Source: a virus
Reading direction: 5' to 3' (one strand)
DNA: 64,000 bases
Virus record (IMG/VR): IMGVR_UViG_3300010158_000036
Coordinates: 45,332 to 109,331 of that record
A program made the translations under genes and the position numbers. Of this stretch, positions 44,882-54,073 are shown one piece after another. Below the pieces are notes generated by a model, which did not search any database, was not told the DNA's origin, and saw only the letters and a program-made list of their open reading frames with translations. Within the stretch, counting starts at the first letter, position 1, and every line of letters begins with the position of its first letter.

Positions 44882-45634
44882 TCAGTCCTCTGTGGATTCT
44901 GAAGTGCTCATAGCAGCATTTCTTTGAGCCATCGTAGAAAATCCTCCAGATTTCCTTTTCATATCTTTGAGGATTGCTTCGATATTATCACCGCCCTTGG
45001 CAGCTTTTATAATATCCCTATCCCGAGAAGACAATTTTGCTCCAGGATTTTCATGAGCAATTGTAATAATTTTCTTAATTTCAGCTGCCGTCAATTCCTT
45101 TACCTCGTTTCCGTCAAGATCATTTACATCATCTCCATAATGATTATAGAATTTAGAATCAATACCTGCCCAATAGAAATCCTTGAGTTTTAGATTTGTC
45201 TTCAGAGATTCTAGATTCTCTTTTGTAATATCTTTTTCTCTACACCAAAAGACAATCACAGTATGAGAAATATTTTTCGTCCAAATACGACCCGACTTAG
45301 TTGAAATTTTTGAATTACCATTAGTTATATTATCTATATTCTGTTTATCTATAGCATAGTCTGTATCTTTATCCGATAATTCTCCAAAACGTTTCAGATC
45401 TTTAGTTTTATAATTGGTAATAATATCCTGATATAAATTATTATGAGTTTCAAAGGGTCCAGAATTATAAACCAAGATCTCATCTGGTCCAATAAACCCA
45501 AAGGGACCTAATGATTCATGCCACCTAAAAACTTTACCATCAAAATAAGCTTTATCTGGTGTTGAATTATAAGCATTAAATTTCTTACTTGATTCGGATA
45601 AAATAGATAAAGCTTTTTTGATAATAGAATTCAT
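44882..45634 (-). CDS. head-tagged protein, paralogue of 54287 (250 aa)
   Basis: ATG at 45634, 6 nt after TATAAATA. The tag MNSIIKKALSILSESS is followed by a domain shared with 54287: SGRIWTKNISHTVIVFWCRE, then LKLKDFYWAGIDSKFYNHYG. A C-terminal helical part (AAKGGDNIEAILKDMKRKSG) also aligns. No known family; late expression and the tag suggest it is packaged. Confidence 0.65.
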   Translation of the reverse strand: MNSIIKKALSILSESSKKFNAYNSTPDKAYFDGKVFRWHESLGPFGFIGPDEILVYNSGPFETHNNLYQDIITNYKTKDLKRFGELSDKDTDYAIDKQNIDNITNGNSKISTKSGRIWTKNISHTVIVFWCREKDITKENLESLKTNLKLKDFYWAGIDSKFYNHYGDDVNDLDGNEVKELTAAEIKKIITIAHENPGAKLSSRDRDIIKAAKGGDNIEAILKDMKRKSGGFSTMAQRNAAMSTSESTED

Positions 45635-45640
45635 ATAACT

Positions 45641-45648
45641 TATTTATA
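45641..45648 (-). promoter_or_regulatory. T4-type late promoter box
   Basis: TATAAATA, 6 nt before ATG 45634; it overlaps the end of the protease gene. Confidence 0.75.
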
Positions 45649-46327
45649 AATTTTCAATGATTTCTTTTTTACTCGACTTCTTAACATCTTTCTCAATCTT
45701 AGCTTTTGCAACATTTCTTTTCTTCTCCCGAATCTTATTCCGATTTTCAAGACGTTCCATTACTTGATCTGTAGTAAACCATAAATCCTTATCATTTGAT
45801 AACTCTTCTAATTCCTTTTCAGTTAAGAAATCTGTATAAGCATCTCTGAAGATTTTTTCGGTCCAAGCTTTTTTATTCACAATATCTGAATACATTTCTC
45901 CTCCTTTGCCAATAGCTCCGCCAGAGTAATTATGTATGAGAAAGAGAGCAGAATTTGTCAACTCCCATTCATCAGCTGCAAGAAAGATGAGAGTTGCCGC
46001 CGACATACAAGCTCCTTCAACACTTACAATAATATGAGCATTTGTTTCTGATAATACTTGAAGGAATTGTACCGCTGAAAAAAGTTCGCCTCCTTTAGAA
46101 TTTATAATGATTCTAATCACATCAGAATCCCTTGCATTCCTCATTTCATGAAACCATTCAATATATTCAGATGGTTCTCCTATATCATCAACAAGATAGT
46201 ATGTTTTAACTGTACCATAATCATAACTAAATGATTCTCGTGGCCCAGTTTTGAGCATTTCCATTAAACCTTTTTGACCGTTATGGTTTTTAGACACTAC
46301 TGTACGATATTGTTTTATTGAGGACAT
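45644..46327 (-). CDS. ClpP-like serine protease
   Basis: 227 residues. The ClpP/crotonase fold is clear: INSKGGELFSAVQFLQVL (oxyanion region), EGACMSAATLIFLAADEW (nucleophile serine in GACMSAA), SALFLIHNYSGG (catalytic histidine). A basic tail extends the C-terminus. In phages such proteins often process capsid parts, but T4-like phages use a different prohead protease, so the role here is open. Confidence 0.88.
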   Translation of the reverse strand: MSSIKQYRTVVSKNHNGQKGLMEMLKTGPRESFSYDYGTVKTYYLVDDIGEPSEYIEWFHEMRNARDSDVIRIIINSKGGELFSAVQFLQVLSETNAHIIVSVEGACMSAATLIFLAADEWELTNSALFLIHNYSGGAIGKGGEMYSDIVNKKAWTEKIFRDAYTDFLTEKELEELSNDKDLWFTTDQVMERLENRNKIREKKRNVAKAKIEKDVKKSSKKEIIENL

Positions 46328-46386
46328 ATTGTGTATATTATGATTTTAAATAACAGAAAGCTCTAAAATAGGATGATTATAGATTT

Positions 46387-47160
46387 TCATAAGAATGGAT
46401 TCATTTCTAGGAGTGAATTGAATGTAGTTCTATCAAGATCCGACATTGGAAGTCGAATATGCAATTCAGAATAAAATCCTTCAGCTAGTTTTTGCGGATC
46501 AGGTACTATCTGAGTAATTCCAAGTACTCGATTCGTCCATTGTTCCCAGGCATCTTTAAATACAGTGTGAACCTTTATGCCCGACTCCCGCACAAGTTTT
46601 GCAAATAATACCTCATCATTTCCCCATCCAATTGCGATTAATTGTTGATTAATATCTCGGTGTCCATCCACATTTAAGCCGAGAGCCCATGTCCATTCAA
46701 TTAGTTCAGTGAAATCCATCGGCACGGGTGACATAACCTTAGACCATACATCATGATGAGCTATAATCGACCCCGTTGCGAGATGTTCTTCACTTCCAAA
46801 AGCTGATACTAGTTTATTATCGGGAACATCCTTAATAGCATTAAGGAAGCGTCTACTAGCTGGGAACTGATCCATACCAGTTACGGCAACAACCTCACCT
46901 GGGAATAAACGCGGTCCATGGATAATTGCCATAGTTGCCTTCCAATTTCTCCCGGGTGGAGGTGTAAATGGAACAGTGCTTCTATCTTCAAGAACACGTA
47001 CATCACCAGTCTTCGGAATCGCAGCTGCATTAGTACCATTTGATACAAATACTAGGCCAGTTTTAATTCCCAGCTTTGCCCACAGTTTCTCATGCATTTC
47101 ATAGAATCCTTCATAAAAAGGATTTCCATCCCACACTAACATTACTCTATCAATTTTCAT
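46387..47160 (-). CDS. GT-A-like glycosyltransferase-like protein (257 aa)
   Basis: ATG at 47160 (MKIDRVMLVWDGNPFYEGFY) overlaps the next gene's end slightly; upstream in-frame sequence lies within that gene. VVAVTGMDQFPASRRFLNAI, KLVSAFGSEEHLATGSIIAH and NQQLIAIGWGNDEVLFAKLV suggest a nucleotide-sugar-dependent fold. First of five genes of a glycan-modification cassette. A 14-codon frame follows its stop in an ATGA. Confidence 0.55.
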   Translation of the reverse strand: MKIDRVMLVWDGNPFYEGFYEMHEKLWAKLGIKTGLVFVSNGTNAAAIPKTGDVRVLEDRSTVPFTPPPGRNWKATMAIIHGPRLFPGEVVAVTGMDQFPASRRFLNAIKDVPDNKLVSAFGSEEHLATGSIIAHHDVWSKVMSPVPMDFTELIEWTWALGLNVDGHRDINQQLIAIGWGNDEVLFAKLVRESGIKVHTVFKDAWEQWTNRVLGITQIVPDPQKLAEGFYSELHIRLPMSDLDRTTFNSLLEMNPFL

Positions 47161-47164
47161 TAAG

Positions 47165-47935
47165 TTAATATTTCCAATTATTTGCTTCACGATCAAGATC
47201 ACTAACAACAGCCCCTGTGGCTGCATACGGATCCATGATACAAAGAGGGTGTTCTGCAAGCTCATGAGTGATGGTTAGTCCCATATTATTACAGATGAGT
47301 TCAAAATACTTCCATGTCAGATTCCGACATACATGTTCAGATGTCCATCCCATACGGGTTGTTAGCCAATTTTTCTCAGTCCATTGTCGGAGTTCTGGAA
47401 AGCTAGACTTATCACAACGGGTCAAAAACTTAGTTTTGTATAATGCTGTCATAGTTTTAAGCATCGAAATGCGGTCATTATGAGAAAGAGTAGCATACTC
47501 ATTATTGTATTGTTTAATGTCGATATCATAGAATAACATTCCATGCCAGTTGGGAATCCGTAAAACAGTCTCTGCATTACAGTTTAATGATGTGAATACG
47601 TTCTGTGGCTCATCTTCAAATGTATTAAGAGGACCACAATGTTTTAAGCTCTCACATATAAGAGTATCTACATGTGAGAATCTGAAATCTTTTAATCTCT
47701 CGGCAGTGCAATCAGCTATATCAGTTCCTAAACCTTTCCACATCTCTACTGGATTAAAGCATACCAACTCAAACGGATTTCCATTCAAACCATTGTAGGC
47801 TCTAAAATAGTTCAGAATGGGAACAATACGACAACTTCCTACTATACAGATTGTATAGAAGGATTTAGGATTACCAAATGAATATTCATTTCGTTCATAA
47901 TGTTCTCGAAGTATATTAGTTGTGATTGGAGTCAT
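47165..47935 (-). CDS. cassette protein with N-terminal GSCR motif (256 aa)
   Basis: FYTICIVGSCRIVPILNYFR resembles the first motif of WcbI-type polysaccharide enzymes (GNCQ...L); the remainder is unassigned. Its place between sugar-type genes supports a role in glycan modification, but this is inference. Confidence 0.5.
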   Translation of the reverse strand: MTPITTNILREHYERNEYSFGNPKSFYTICIVGSCRIVPILNYFRAYNGLNGNPFELVCFNPVEMWKGLGTDIADCTAERLKDFRFSHVDTLICESLKHCGPLNTFEDEPQNVFTSLNCNAETVLRIPNWHGMLFYDIDIKQYNNEYATLSHNDRISMLKTMTALYKTKFLTRCDKSSFPELRQWTEKNWLTTRMGWTSEHVCRNLTWKYFELICNNMGLTITHELAEHPLCIMDPYAATGAVVSDLDREANNWKY

Positions 47936-48591
47936 TAGCTTACAAGGATATCAAATTGTGGTTCAGTCCATTCAAGGTCTTGTGGATATATCTGAAAATT
48001 ACTATAACCGAGACTTTTGAGACGTTCAACAATATCATCAGCACAACATCCATTGGTTTTTAGAGCTTCAGAATTGATCTCGATAAACATAATCGGGCGA
48101 TGTTTTTTAAGGGTCTTCGATATTCCTTGTATTACGTCATATTCCCATCCTTCTGCATCTATCTTAATAAATCCTGGTGGGGGAAGATCAAGAAAATCTA
48201 AAGGAATTGCTGATACTTCAATAGAGCCATCAAATGTAACTCTAGACGCTCCCGCATTATCATATTGAGCAAGCCGGAGCTTTCCTTCCGCTGCGGAAGC
48301 TGCAATATTAAGCAGAGTGGCTTCTGGACAATTATGTGAAAGACACTTGAATGCGAGAGGATTTGGTTCTACTGCAACAACATTTTTTCCAAGGTCAAGA
48401 TAGAATCTTGTGTGATCTCCGATAAAAGCTCCGATATCCCATACTACTTCAATATTATCGAGCCACGGAGTCATGATCTCAAAAAGTGCAGGATCACATT
48501 TAATTGTTCCCCATTCACGAGACCATTTTGATATATGAGTATCATTAGCAATGACCCATTGACCGTTCGGCAATTCTTCGATTTCGTTCAT
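47935..48591 (-). CDS. FkbM-family methyltransferase
   Basis: ATG at 48591 forms ATGA with the upstream stop. 218 residues. VWDIGAFIGDHTRFYLDLGK is the SAM-binding motif I, VVAVEPNPLAFKCLSHN motif II, and PPGFIKIDAEGWEYDVIQGI the FkbM hallmark. FkbM enzymes O-methylate sugars or related groups. Confidence 0.85.
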   Translation of the reverse strand: MNEIEELPNGQWVIANDTHISKWSREWGTIKCDPALFEIMTPWLDNIEVVWDIGAFIGDHTRFYLDLGKNVVAVEPNPLAFKCLSHNCPEATLLNIAASAAEGKLRLAQYDNAGASRVTFDGSIEVSAIPLDFLDLPPPGFIKIDAEGWEYDVIQGISKTLKKHRPIMFIEINSEALKTNGCCADDIVERLKSLGYSNFQIYPQDLEWTEPQFDILVS

Positions 48592-49643
48592 GGTTGAAAG
48601 AATGGGATTTGATGTTCCTTTGAGATAACCAATGTATGCGGACCATAACATGTATAAATACGGGAGTTGCAAGGATTAGCAGTAATCCAATCTTTTAACG
48701 GCTGTCGATATTCATCAAAATTGGCATCATGAAATAGTACATATCGTGATGTATTAGCAAACATATAAAACCAGTCCAAACGATCATCGGCCTGATCATC
48801 AACAAGTACTACTCCCCATTGTTGTTTTGATAATTCTTCAAGTAATTCCCGGTTCTGTTTCAAGACTTCATGAGACGGACCAGAATAATTCATAAATTTC
48901 AATCTCCATTCATCATGCATTTCTGTCGTAACAAGATGATGTCCGAGTGCGGAACAGATAGCATGAAGACATGGTGTGGAGAAATGACCAGATCCGATCT
49001 CAAGTACTGGTCCATTACCAACGGCAACACACGCCATCAATGGTGGTAAATGACTTCCCCAATTTAAAGTTTCTATAGCAGGATTAGTTTCATTCATTTT
49101 ATTATTTCTTCTATTTATTTTATTTTTTTTAGATTTGATATTTCTGATTCTAAGAATGTCTTGGGGAATAATAGAAGAATCTATTATATCAATTGTGCAA
49201 TCCGGCCATAGAAGTCGAATAAATGTAGATAATCGAGTTTGATCCTCAGGATTAAAGAGACGTAGATCATCAATTAGAATAATATCATCAAAACTACGCG
49301 GACTAAAGCTCAAGGCGATAAGTTCGTTAATAAGTGGAAGGTCTGGTTGTAATAGATTGAAGTATCCGATTGGATGAGCATCAAGCCAAAAAGTTGCTGG
49401 AGCATCTAGTGTAGAAACAATATTGGCAAGAAATAAAGCTGAGTCTCCAAAAGCGAAAACAATGTTTGATGATTGTGGTAGAGGTTGATTAACATCCCAT
49501 TTATTATCCGATTCAAGATCAACAGTCCAGATTCGCTCAAACCCAGCCTCAAGTGCTGCTCGTACACCTTCCCCAAGATAAGTTCCTGTTTCTACAAATA
49601 TGGGGTTCAAATGAGCTCTAAGTATATCGGTATTTAATGGCAT
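48588..49643 (-). CDS. two methyltransferase-like domains joined by a basic linker (351 aa)
   Basis: Residues 1-165 form a SAM-methyltransferase-like domain (VETGTYLGEGVRAALEAGFE, FWLDAHPIG, DDIILIDDLRLFN). A lysine/asparagine linker (KSKKNKINRRNNK) leads to a second domain from M183 (VLEIGSGHFSTPCLHAICSA, WGVVLVDDQADDRLD, RYVLFHDANFDEYRQ). It looks like a fusion of two adjacent genes. Confidence 0.65.
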   Translation of the reverse strand: MPLNTDILRAHLNPIFVETGTYLGEGVRAALEAGFERIWTVDLESDNKWDVNQPLPQSSNIVFAFGDSALFLANIVSTLDAPATFWLDAHPIGYFNLLQPDLPLINELIALSFSPRSFDDIILIDDLRLFNPEDQTRLSTFIRLLWPDCTIDIIDSSIIPQDILRIRNIKSKKNKINRRNNKMNETNPAIETLNWGSHLPPLMACVAVGNGPVLEIGSGHFSTPCLHAICSALGHHLVTTEMHDEWRLKFMNYSGPSHEVLKQNRELLEELSKQQWGVVLVDDQADDRLDWFYMFANTSRYVLFHDANFDEYRQPLKDWITANPCNSRIYTCYGPHTLVISKEHQIPFFQP

Positions 49644-49644
49644 A

Positions 49645-50370
49645 TCAAATATTTATTGATAGTATTTCTTCTATTTGTTGTTTAATATCGGGGGTAACCC
49701 TACCCCAAGACCAAAATTGTTTGGCATATAGTTCAGGTAAAGGATCTTTAGATGAATCAATAAAATTAAATTTTTCAGGCATAAACTTTTCGGCAATAGC
49801 TCCAAGAATATTAAATTCGGATAGTTCTCTACCAGATACTTCATTAATAAATTGTGTAAAAGTTCTACCACAATTCTTTTCAATATGAGTTCTCGTAAAT
49901 TCCAATAAGTCTCTATTATATGTTAATGGCATACGTCGCATATATTCAAACTCTACTGGAAATCCTACCGCATTTTCTGTTATACTTTGCCACGGACACT
50001 CAATTGTATTATATGCGGTTTTAACTAGATTTATACAGCCCGACTCAGATATTATTAAATTTGGTGTTGTATCTCGTATGAAGATTACATCAGAATCAAC
50101 AAAACAAATTGCATCGGATTTACACCAAGTATCTGCCAACATTTTAGTCCCCTGTTGACCAACATAATCATCTGTGTTTAATTTATCACAAATATAAAAT
50201 TCAGTTCCAAATTCAGAAGCTATTGGCTCAATAACTATTTTTGATGATTCAGGAGTTACTATAATAATATTAGAAAAATTCTTACAAAATTTATGTATAG
50301 ATTTAAGACAATATGGTAACCATTGAGCATCTCCTACATATGTACGAATAAAAATATCTATTGTTTGCAT
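49645..50370 (-). CDS. GT-A-like glycosyltransferase (241 aa)
   Basis: MQTIDIFIRTYVGDAQWLPY, then IIIVTPESSK and AICFVDSDVIFIRD: a DxD-type metal and sugar-nucleotide motif. The C-terminal EFNILGAIAEKF fits the acceptor side. First gene of the glycan cassette on the minus strand. Confidence 0.7.
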   Translation of the reverse strand: MQTIDIFIRTYVGDAQWLPYCLKSIHKFCKNFSNIIIVTPESSKIVIEPIASEFGTEFYICDKLNTDDYVGQQGTKMLADTWCKSDAICFVDSDVIFIRDTTPNLIISESGCINLVKTAYNTIECPWQSITENAVGFPVEFEYMRRMPLTYNRDLLEFTRTHIEKNCGRTFTQFINEVSGRELSEFNILGAIAEKFMPEKFNFIDSSKDPLPELYAKQFWSWGRVTPDIKQQIEEILSINI

Positions 50371-50385
50371 TATATTATATTGTTA

Positions 50386-50673
50386 TTATTCATGTAATTT
50401 TGGTTCTGTGGAGAATACAGCAGCAGCTAATTCTTTTCCACTAAGTTTACCAGATTTATACGCAACACGCAATTCATCAATAGTGTCATGCAATTCATGA
50501 ATTACATCTATAATCTTATCGTGCTTTTTAGTCATAAGTTCAGAATCCAAATTTTCAATTAGATCAAATAAATGATCATTAATGGATTTCTTCTTAGGAG
50601 ATTCCGATAATATTAATTTTCTCTTTGAAGGAATTTCCAGAATGGTTAATGCTGTATCGACAATAGACTTCAT
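50386..50673 (-). CDS. small head-tagged protein (95 aa)
   Basis: ATG at 50673, 5 nt after TATAAATA. MKSIVDTALTILEIPSKRKL contains the tag and a second LILSE site at about residues 20-24. The rest is one coiled coil (FDLIENLDSELMTKKHD). No family recognised. Confidence 0.65.
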   Translation of the reverse strand: MKSIVDTALTILEIPSKRKLILSESPKKKSINDHLFDLIENLDSELMTKKHDKIIDVIHELHDTIDELRVAYKSGKLSGKELAAAVFSTEPKLHE

Positions 50674-50678
50674 ATATC

Positions 50679-50686
50679 TATTTATA
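50679..50686 (-). promoter_or_regulatory. T4-type late promoter box
   Basis: TATAAATA, 5 nt before ATG 50673. Confidence 0.75.
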
Positions 50687-51368
50687 TTTTTGTAACAGCA
50701 TCATATTCTTTTATAGCTTTACGTACTTCCGGTAACCATTTAAACGTATCTTCAATGAATATTAAAGGTTCTTTCTGATTTTCCACGGCCATTATAATTA
50801 CATTTTGTTTAATTGGAATTCCAGTTCTTTCATAAAATGCTGCTGCATAAAATGCCGCTTGAATAAAGTAATTATGAATCCAGGATCTAAGTTTTGCCTT
50901 GGAGGAAGTCTTAAAGTCTATAACAGATAACTCTCCATCATATTCAGCTATAAGATCAACTCGACCTGCGATTTTGAATATATCAGAATATAAAGGAACT
51001 TCTTGCATAAGAACCTTTCCTATATTTTTATTAAGAACGTTTTGAATAGATCGAAACAGTTCCTCCCCTTGGGTCCCTTTATTATCTCCAAGATAAGCTT
51101 TAACATTATTGAGATAATTCTCGGCAATACTATGCATCTCATTACCTCTAGTACAAGCCTGATTTGAGATTCTATCAGCTTCTATATCACCTACTCGTTT
51201 TCTCCATTCAGCAATTGAGTCTTTACTCTTAATCCCTAGTACAGTTGTAATAGAGGGATATTGTGCTCCTGATGGGGTTACATAAATTCTTGTTCCTTCT
51301 ATTGAAGCGTCTCCAAGAGTTTTATATCCAAGATCAATGGGTTCATGTAGAAATACTGGTCGTTTCAT
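50682..51368 (-). CDS. PD-(D/E)XK nuclease (RecB-like exonuclease)
   Basis: 228 residues. GRVDLIAEYDGELSVIDFKT is the G..D...D-(x)-K core with downstream SSKAKLRSWIHNYFIQAAFY (Q of motif QxxxY). PSITTVLGI near the start is typical of phage exonucleases of this type. It likely processes DNA ends during recombination or replication. Confidence 0.85.
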   Translation of the reverse strand: MKRPVFLHEPIDLGYKTLGDASIEGTRIYVTPSGAQYPSITTVLGIKSKDSIAEWRKRVGDIEADRISNQACTRGNEMHSIAENYLNNVKAYLGDNKGTQGEELFRSIQNVLNKNIGKVLMQEVPLYSDIFKIAGRVDLIAEYDGELSVIDFKTSSKAKLRSWIHNYFIQAAFYAAAFYERTGIPIKQNVIIMAVENQKEPLIFIEDTFKWLPEVRKAIKEYDAVTKI

Positions 51369-51520
51369 TAATCCAAAAATATGTTCTGTTGAGTTTTCTT
51401 TTTATCTCTTTCTCGGCTTTTTTCCCACTTATCAGCTTTTCGTTTATTAAAGGATTCTGATTCTTCATAGTAATCAGACTGTTTAGTTCCAGAACCTTTA
51501 TGTTTCTTTCCCTTACTCAT
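51368..51520 (-). CDS. small basic protein (50 aa)
   Basis: ATG at 51520; the stop overlaps the nuclease start (TAATG). MSKGKKHKGSGTKQSDYYEE, then SFNKRKADKWEKSRERDKKK. Highly charged; function unknown. Confidence 0.6.
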   Translation of the reverse strand: MSKGKKHKGSGTKQSDYYEESESFNKRKADKWEKSRERDKKKTQQNIFLD

Positions 51521-51533
51521 AACTCATATATTA

Positions 51534-51791
51534 TTACCTCGTCTCTATTGTACACCCTTTTCCAGAACCTTTTTTTACTCGCTTGAGTACATCATTCCAT
51601 TCATGCCCAGCTCTTTGAAGAACAGTCTTATTACCATCATAAGAAATAAAGAGTTTTCCAATAATTCGTTTAACAAACCCTAATTTATTACATTTTGGAC
51701 ATGGTAAAGCCGTAGGAGTATCTCTAAATTGAATCCCGTGAGTCTCCTCCCAAATTTCTCCACATTTTTCACATTGAAAATCATAGCGCAT
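51534..51791 (-). CDS. zinc-ribbon protein, FmdB-like (85 aa)
   Basis: MRYDFQCEKCGEIWEETHGI, then PCPKCNKLGFVKRII: two CxxC knuckles of an FmdB-type zinc ribbon. T4-like phages carry similar small proteins; role unknown, possibly transcription related. Confidence 0.75.
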   Translation of the reverse strand: MRYDFQCEKCGEIWEETHGIQFRDTPTALPCPKCNKLGFVKRIIGKLFISYDGNKTVLQRAGHEWNDVLKRVKKGSGKGCTIETR

Positions 51792-51803
51792 AATTTTATA
51801 TAG

Positions 51804-52127
51804 TTAACAATCTAAAGGTTCTACAAACTTCCATTTCAATCCAACTTTATTCTCTGCAAATATATTCAATCGAATAAACTCTCCAATAGCCTCATCATAT
51901 ACTGTATAAAATGGGTCATAATGTTCTTCATGCCCGAGAAGAATAACAACATTATCAAAGCATAATTTATTTGAACCATCATAATACTTTACCATATATC
52001 TACCTCGTTTTCTAGGAAACTCGGAAGTCCATTCAACCATAAAAGAAAGGCCTTCTCTGAATTTCTTAGGGTCTGATCTATCTCGATCACCCTTTCCAGC
52101 TTGAGTTTGCCGTGGATTATTTCTCAT
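51804..52127 (-). CDS. hypothetical protein (107 aa)
   Basis: ATG at 52127. Basic N-terminus (NPRQTQAGKGDRDRSDPKKF), then FPRKRGRYMVKYYDGSNKLC. No family recognised. Confidence 0.6.
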   Translation of the reverse strand: MRNNPRQTQAGKGDRDRSDPKKFREGLSFMVEWTSEFPRKRGRYMVKYYDGSNKLCFDNVVILLGHEEHYDPFYTVYDEAIGEFIRLNIFAENKVGLKWKFVEPLDC

Positions 52128-52130
52128 ACA

Positions 52131-52208
52131 TCAAAACATAAAGGGAAACAAAAGCTGATCTTCTGGATATTCTGTAGTAATAGACGTTTCATTATTATTT
52201 TGGTTCAT
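52131..52208 (-). CDS. possible 25-aa peptide gene
   Basis: ATG at 52208 in ATGA overlap with the upstream gene's stop, TGA at 52131, 3 bp before the next ATG. Peptide starts MNQNNNETSITTEYPEDQ. The exact fit between neighbours supports it. Confidence 0.45.
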   Translation of the reverse strand: MNQNNNETSITTEYPEDQLLFPFMF

Positions 52209-52666
52209 ACTTGTGTTGTTTCAGGATTTCCTAATAGTGTAGGAAAAGCTTTTATAACAAGATTTTTTGTACATAGAGGATACAACTTATGCAAAGTCTT
52301 ATCTTTTGCTGCACATAGAATTTCTGCATCTTTGGCAGAAATGGATTCAAGAATTCTGATAAACGACATCTCTCTTTTAATTGGAGTTATATTTGGTTGT
52401 TCTCTACACAATCTTGGGAGAATATCCAATTGTTTCTTGAGAGACATATACTGAAGGCCGTTCGGAATTAGGGATGGTGTATATGGAGGAGAACCTTCAG
52501 GTAATAATAATTTAATTCCAGGATGGAATGCTAATTGTAATAGTGTCTTTAATTCATATGTTGCATTATCTTGAAATATTTTTACTCTTTCAGATAGAGA
52601 TTTTGTATTCTCAAGCAATGCCAATATTTCATATGGCAGTGGTTCGATGTGTCGTCTATTAATCAT
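52205..52666 (-). CDS. conserved T4-like phage protein (153 aa)
   Basis: LQLAFHPGIKLLLPEGSPPY, then MSLKKQLDILPRLC, FIRILESISAKDAEILCAAK and LVIKAFPTLL. This order (P-G-x-PPY, R..F...LE, AFP) recurs in conserved proteins of T4-like phages of unknown function. Confidence 0.7.
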   Translation of the reverse strand: MINRRHIEPLPYEILALLENTKSLSERVKIFQDNATYELKTLLQLAFHPGIKLLLPEGSPPYTPSLIPNGLQYMSLKKQLDILPRLCREQPNITPIKREMSFIRILESISAKDAEILCAAKDKTLHKLYPLCTKNLVIKAFPTLLGNPETTQV

Positions 52667-52686
52667 AATAGTTTATGTATATGCTT

Positions 52687-53550
52687 TTATTTAACGAAAA
52701 AATCTTCTGTGCATTCAACTAGATTAACACATCTATTTGCAATAAGATAATTGAAAACTTTACTATTACCAACTAATGGTGCCGTGATATATGCATCCCA
52801 AATTTGTTTGGTAATAATATCAGGAATCTGAGATAAATCAATCATTTGTTTGTTGCGTTCGAAATGTTTATATTCTTCTTCACTAAGAACCGTTTCCATT
52901 TTATTTTCCTTATATGCAGGAAACCATTCATCAATCTTTTTAGATGAAATTGAAGTTTGTCGAACACCATCTACAAATACATTATCATCGGATTTTATAT
53001 TGGGTACACCATCCGAACTGCAGCCCCTCATTACTTGCTCCATTAAAAATTTCTGAGGATCCTTTTCAGTCAACATTTTTTTTGTAGTAGGAGAATACTG
53101 ATATACATTTTTATATTTTTGAAGCTGAATAAAGTCATGATCGGCTGATATAATCATAACATCTTCGTTTGCTCCAAATTCTTGTGTAGTCTCCACTAAA
53201 GTTGCGATAATATCGTCTGCCTCAACATTTGGTAAAGAAATTACCCGATATGGCATAAATTCTGTAATTTCATCTCGGACTTTTCCAATAATTCGAAAAA
53301 TTTCAGTCCAGTCCAAATTGCTCTTTTCTCGATTCTTTTTACGTCCCGCTTTATATTGTGGAAAATATTCTTTGCGCCAAGATCCTCCATCGCAACAAAT
53401 AATAGTTTGACCAAACTTGTCTCGATATTTGAGATTTAAGGCTCGAATATTGTTGAGAATTTGGTGACGTAAAAGGCCTTCGCAAATTTCATTTTTTGCA
53501 CAGACGAAAACTGTACTGATGCTGATACCGCTAAAATCAATAAGGATCAT
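52687..53550 (-). CDS. rnh: T4-type RNase H / 5'-3' flap exonuclease
   Basis: 287 residues. IICCDGGSWRKEYFPQYKAG, NVEADDIIATLVETT and MIISADHDFIQLQKYKNVYQ are the metal-binding motifs of the FEN-1/T4 RNase H family. It removes RNA primers from Okazaki fragments. Its own promoter lies 30-60 bp upstream. Confidence 0.9.
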   Translation of the reverse strand: MILIDFSGISISTVFVCAKNEICEGLLRHQILNNIRALNLKYRDKFGQTIICCDGGSWRKEYFPQYKAGRKKNREKSNLDWTEIFRIIGKVRDEITEFMPYRVISLPNVEADDIIATLVETTQEFGANEDVMIISADHDFIQLQKYKNVYQYSPTTKKMLTEKDPQKFLMEQVMRGCSSDGVPNIKSDDNVFVDGVRQTSISSKKIDEWFPAYKENKMETVLSEEEYKHFERNKQMIDLSQIPDIITKQIWDAYITAPLVGNSKVFNYLIANRCVNLVECTEDFFVK

Positions 53551-53580
53551 TTTAAATAATATTGTTTGTTGTGTAACCCT

Positions 53581-53609
53581 ATTATAGCATACGTTTGAAA
53601 GATTGTAAA
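53581..53609 (-). promoter_or_regulatory. sigma70-like promoter for rnh
   Basis: TTTACA (53604-53609), 17 bp, TATAAT (53581-53586). Confidence 0.8.
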
Positions 53610-53617
53610 CAAATGGT

Positions 53618-54055
53618 TTAATTAATCCAAAGATCTTTTATGTGGATTGCATTGATTTTCCCTGCAATAATGCCGTTATAATATTCTGACCGGCGCAACA
53701 GCACTTCTTTAAGTATTTGGTGTTTCATTTCAATATAATTGAGAACACCTTTACTTTTTGCAAATTCTAGAATTTCTCTATGGAAATCATCCGGTCTCAA
53801 TTCAACTTGTTCTTTCACTGTTTCCGATGAACCGTGATAAATAGACCAATCAGACTCTATTATTTTTGTTCGTTTTCTTTTTTGTCCTTTGAGTGGTGGT
53901 AGTTTTCTTTTTGATAATAAGAGTTTCTTACCAATATATTTCATATTATTTGATATATCAGTAATCTCATAAACAAAGCCAATCATTCCTGCATTAATAT
54001 ATTCTTGGGCTAATTCTTGTGTAAATTCGACTCCTTGATATATCCATGAGTTCAT
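53618..54055 (-). CDS. GIY-YIG nuclease-like protein (145 aa)
   Basis: GFVYEITDISNNMKYIGKKL is the GIY-YIG motif (here G-F-V-Y ... Y-I-G), followed by SDWSIYHGSSETVKEQV. Related stand-alone proteins are common in T4-like phages and may be homing or structure-specific nucleases. Confidence 0.8.
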   Translation of the reverse strand: MNSWIYQGVEFTQELAQEYINAGMIGFVYEITDISNNMKYIGKKLLLSKRKLPPLKGQKRKRTKIIESDWSIYHGSSETVKEQVELRPDDFHREILEFAKSKGVLNYIEMKHQILKEVLLRRSEYYNGIIAGKINAIHIKDLWIN

Positions 54056-54073
54056 AGATTATATATCAAGTTT

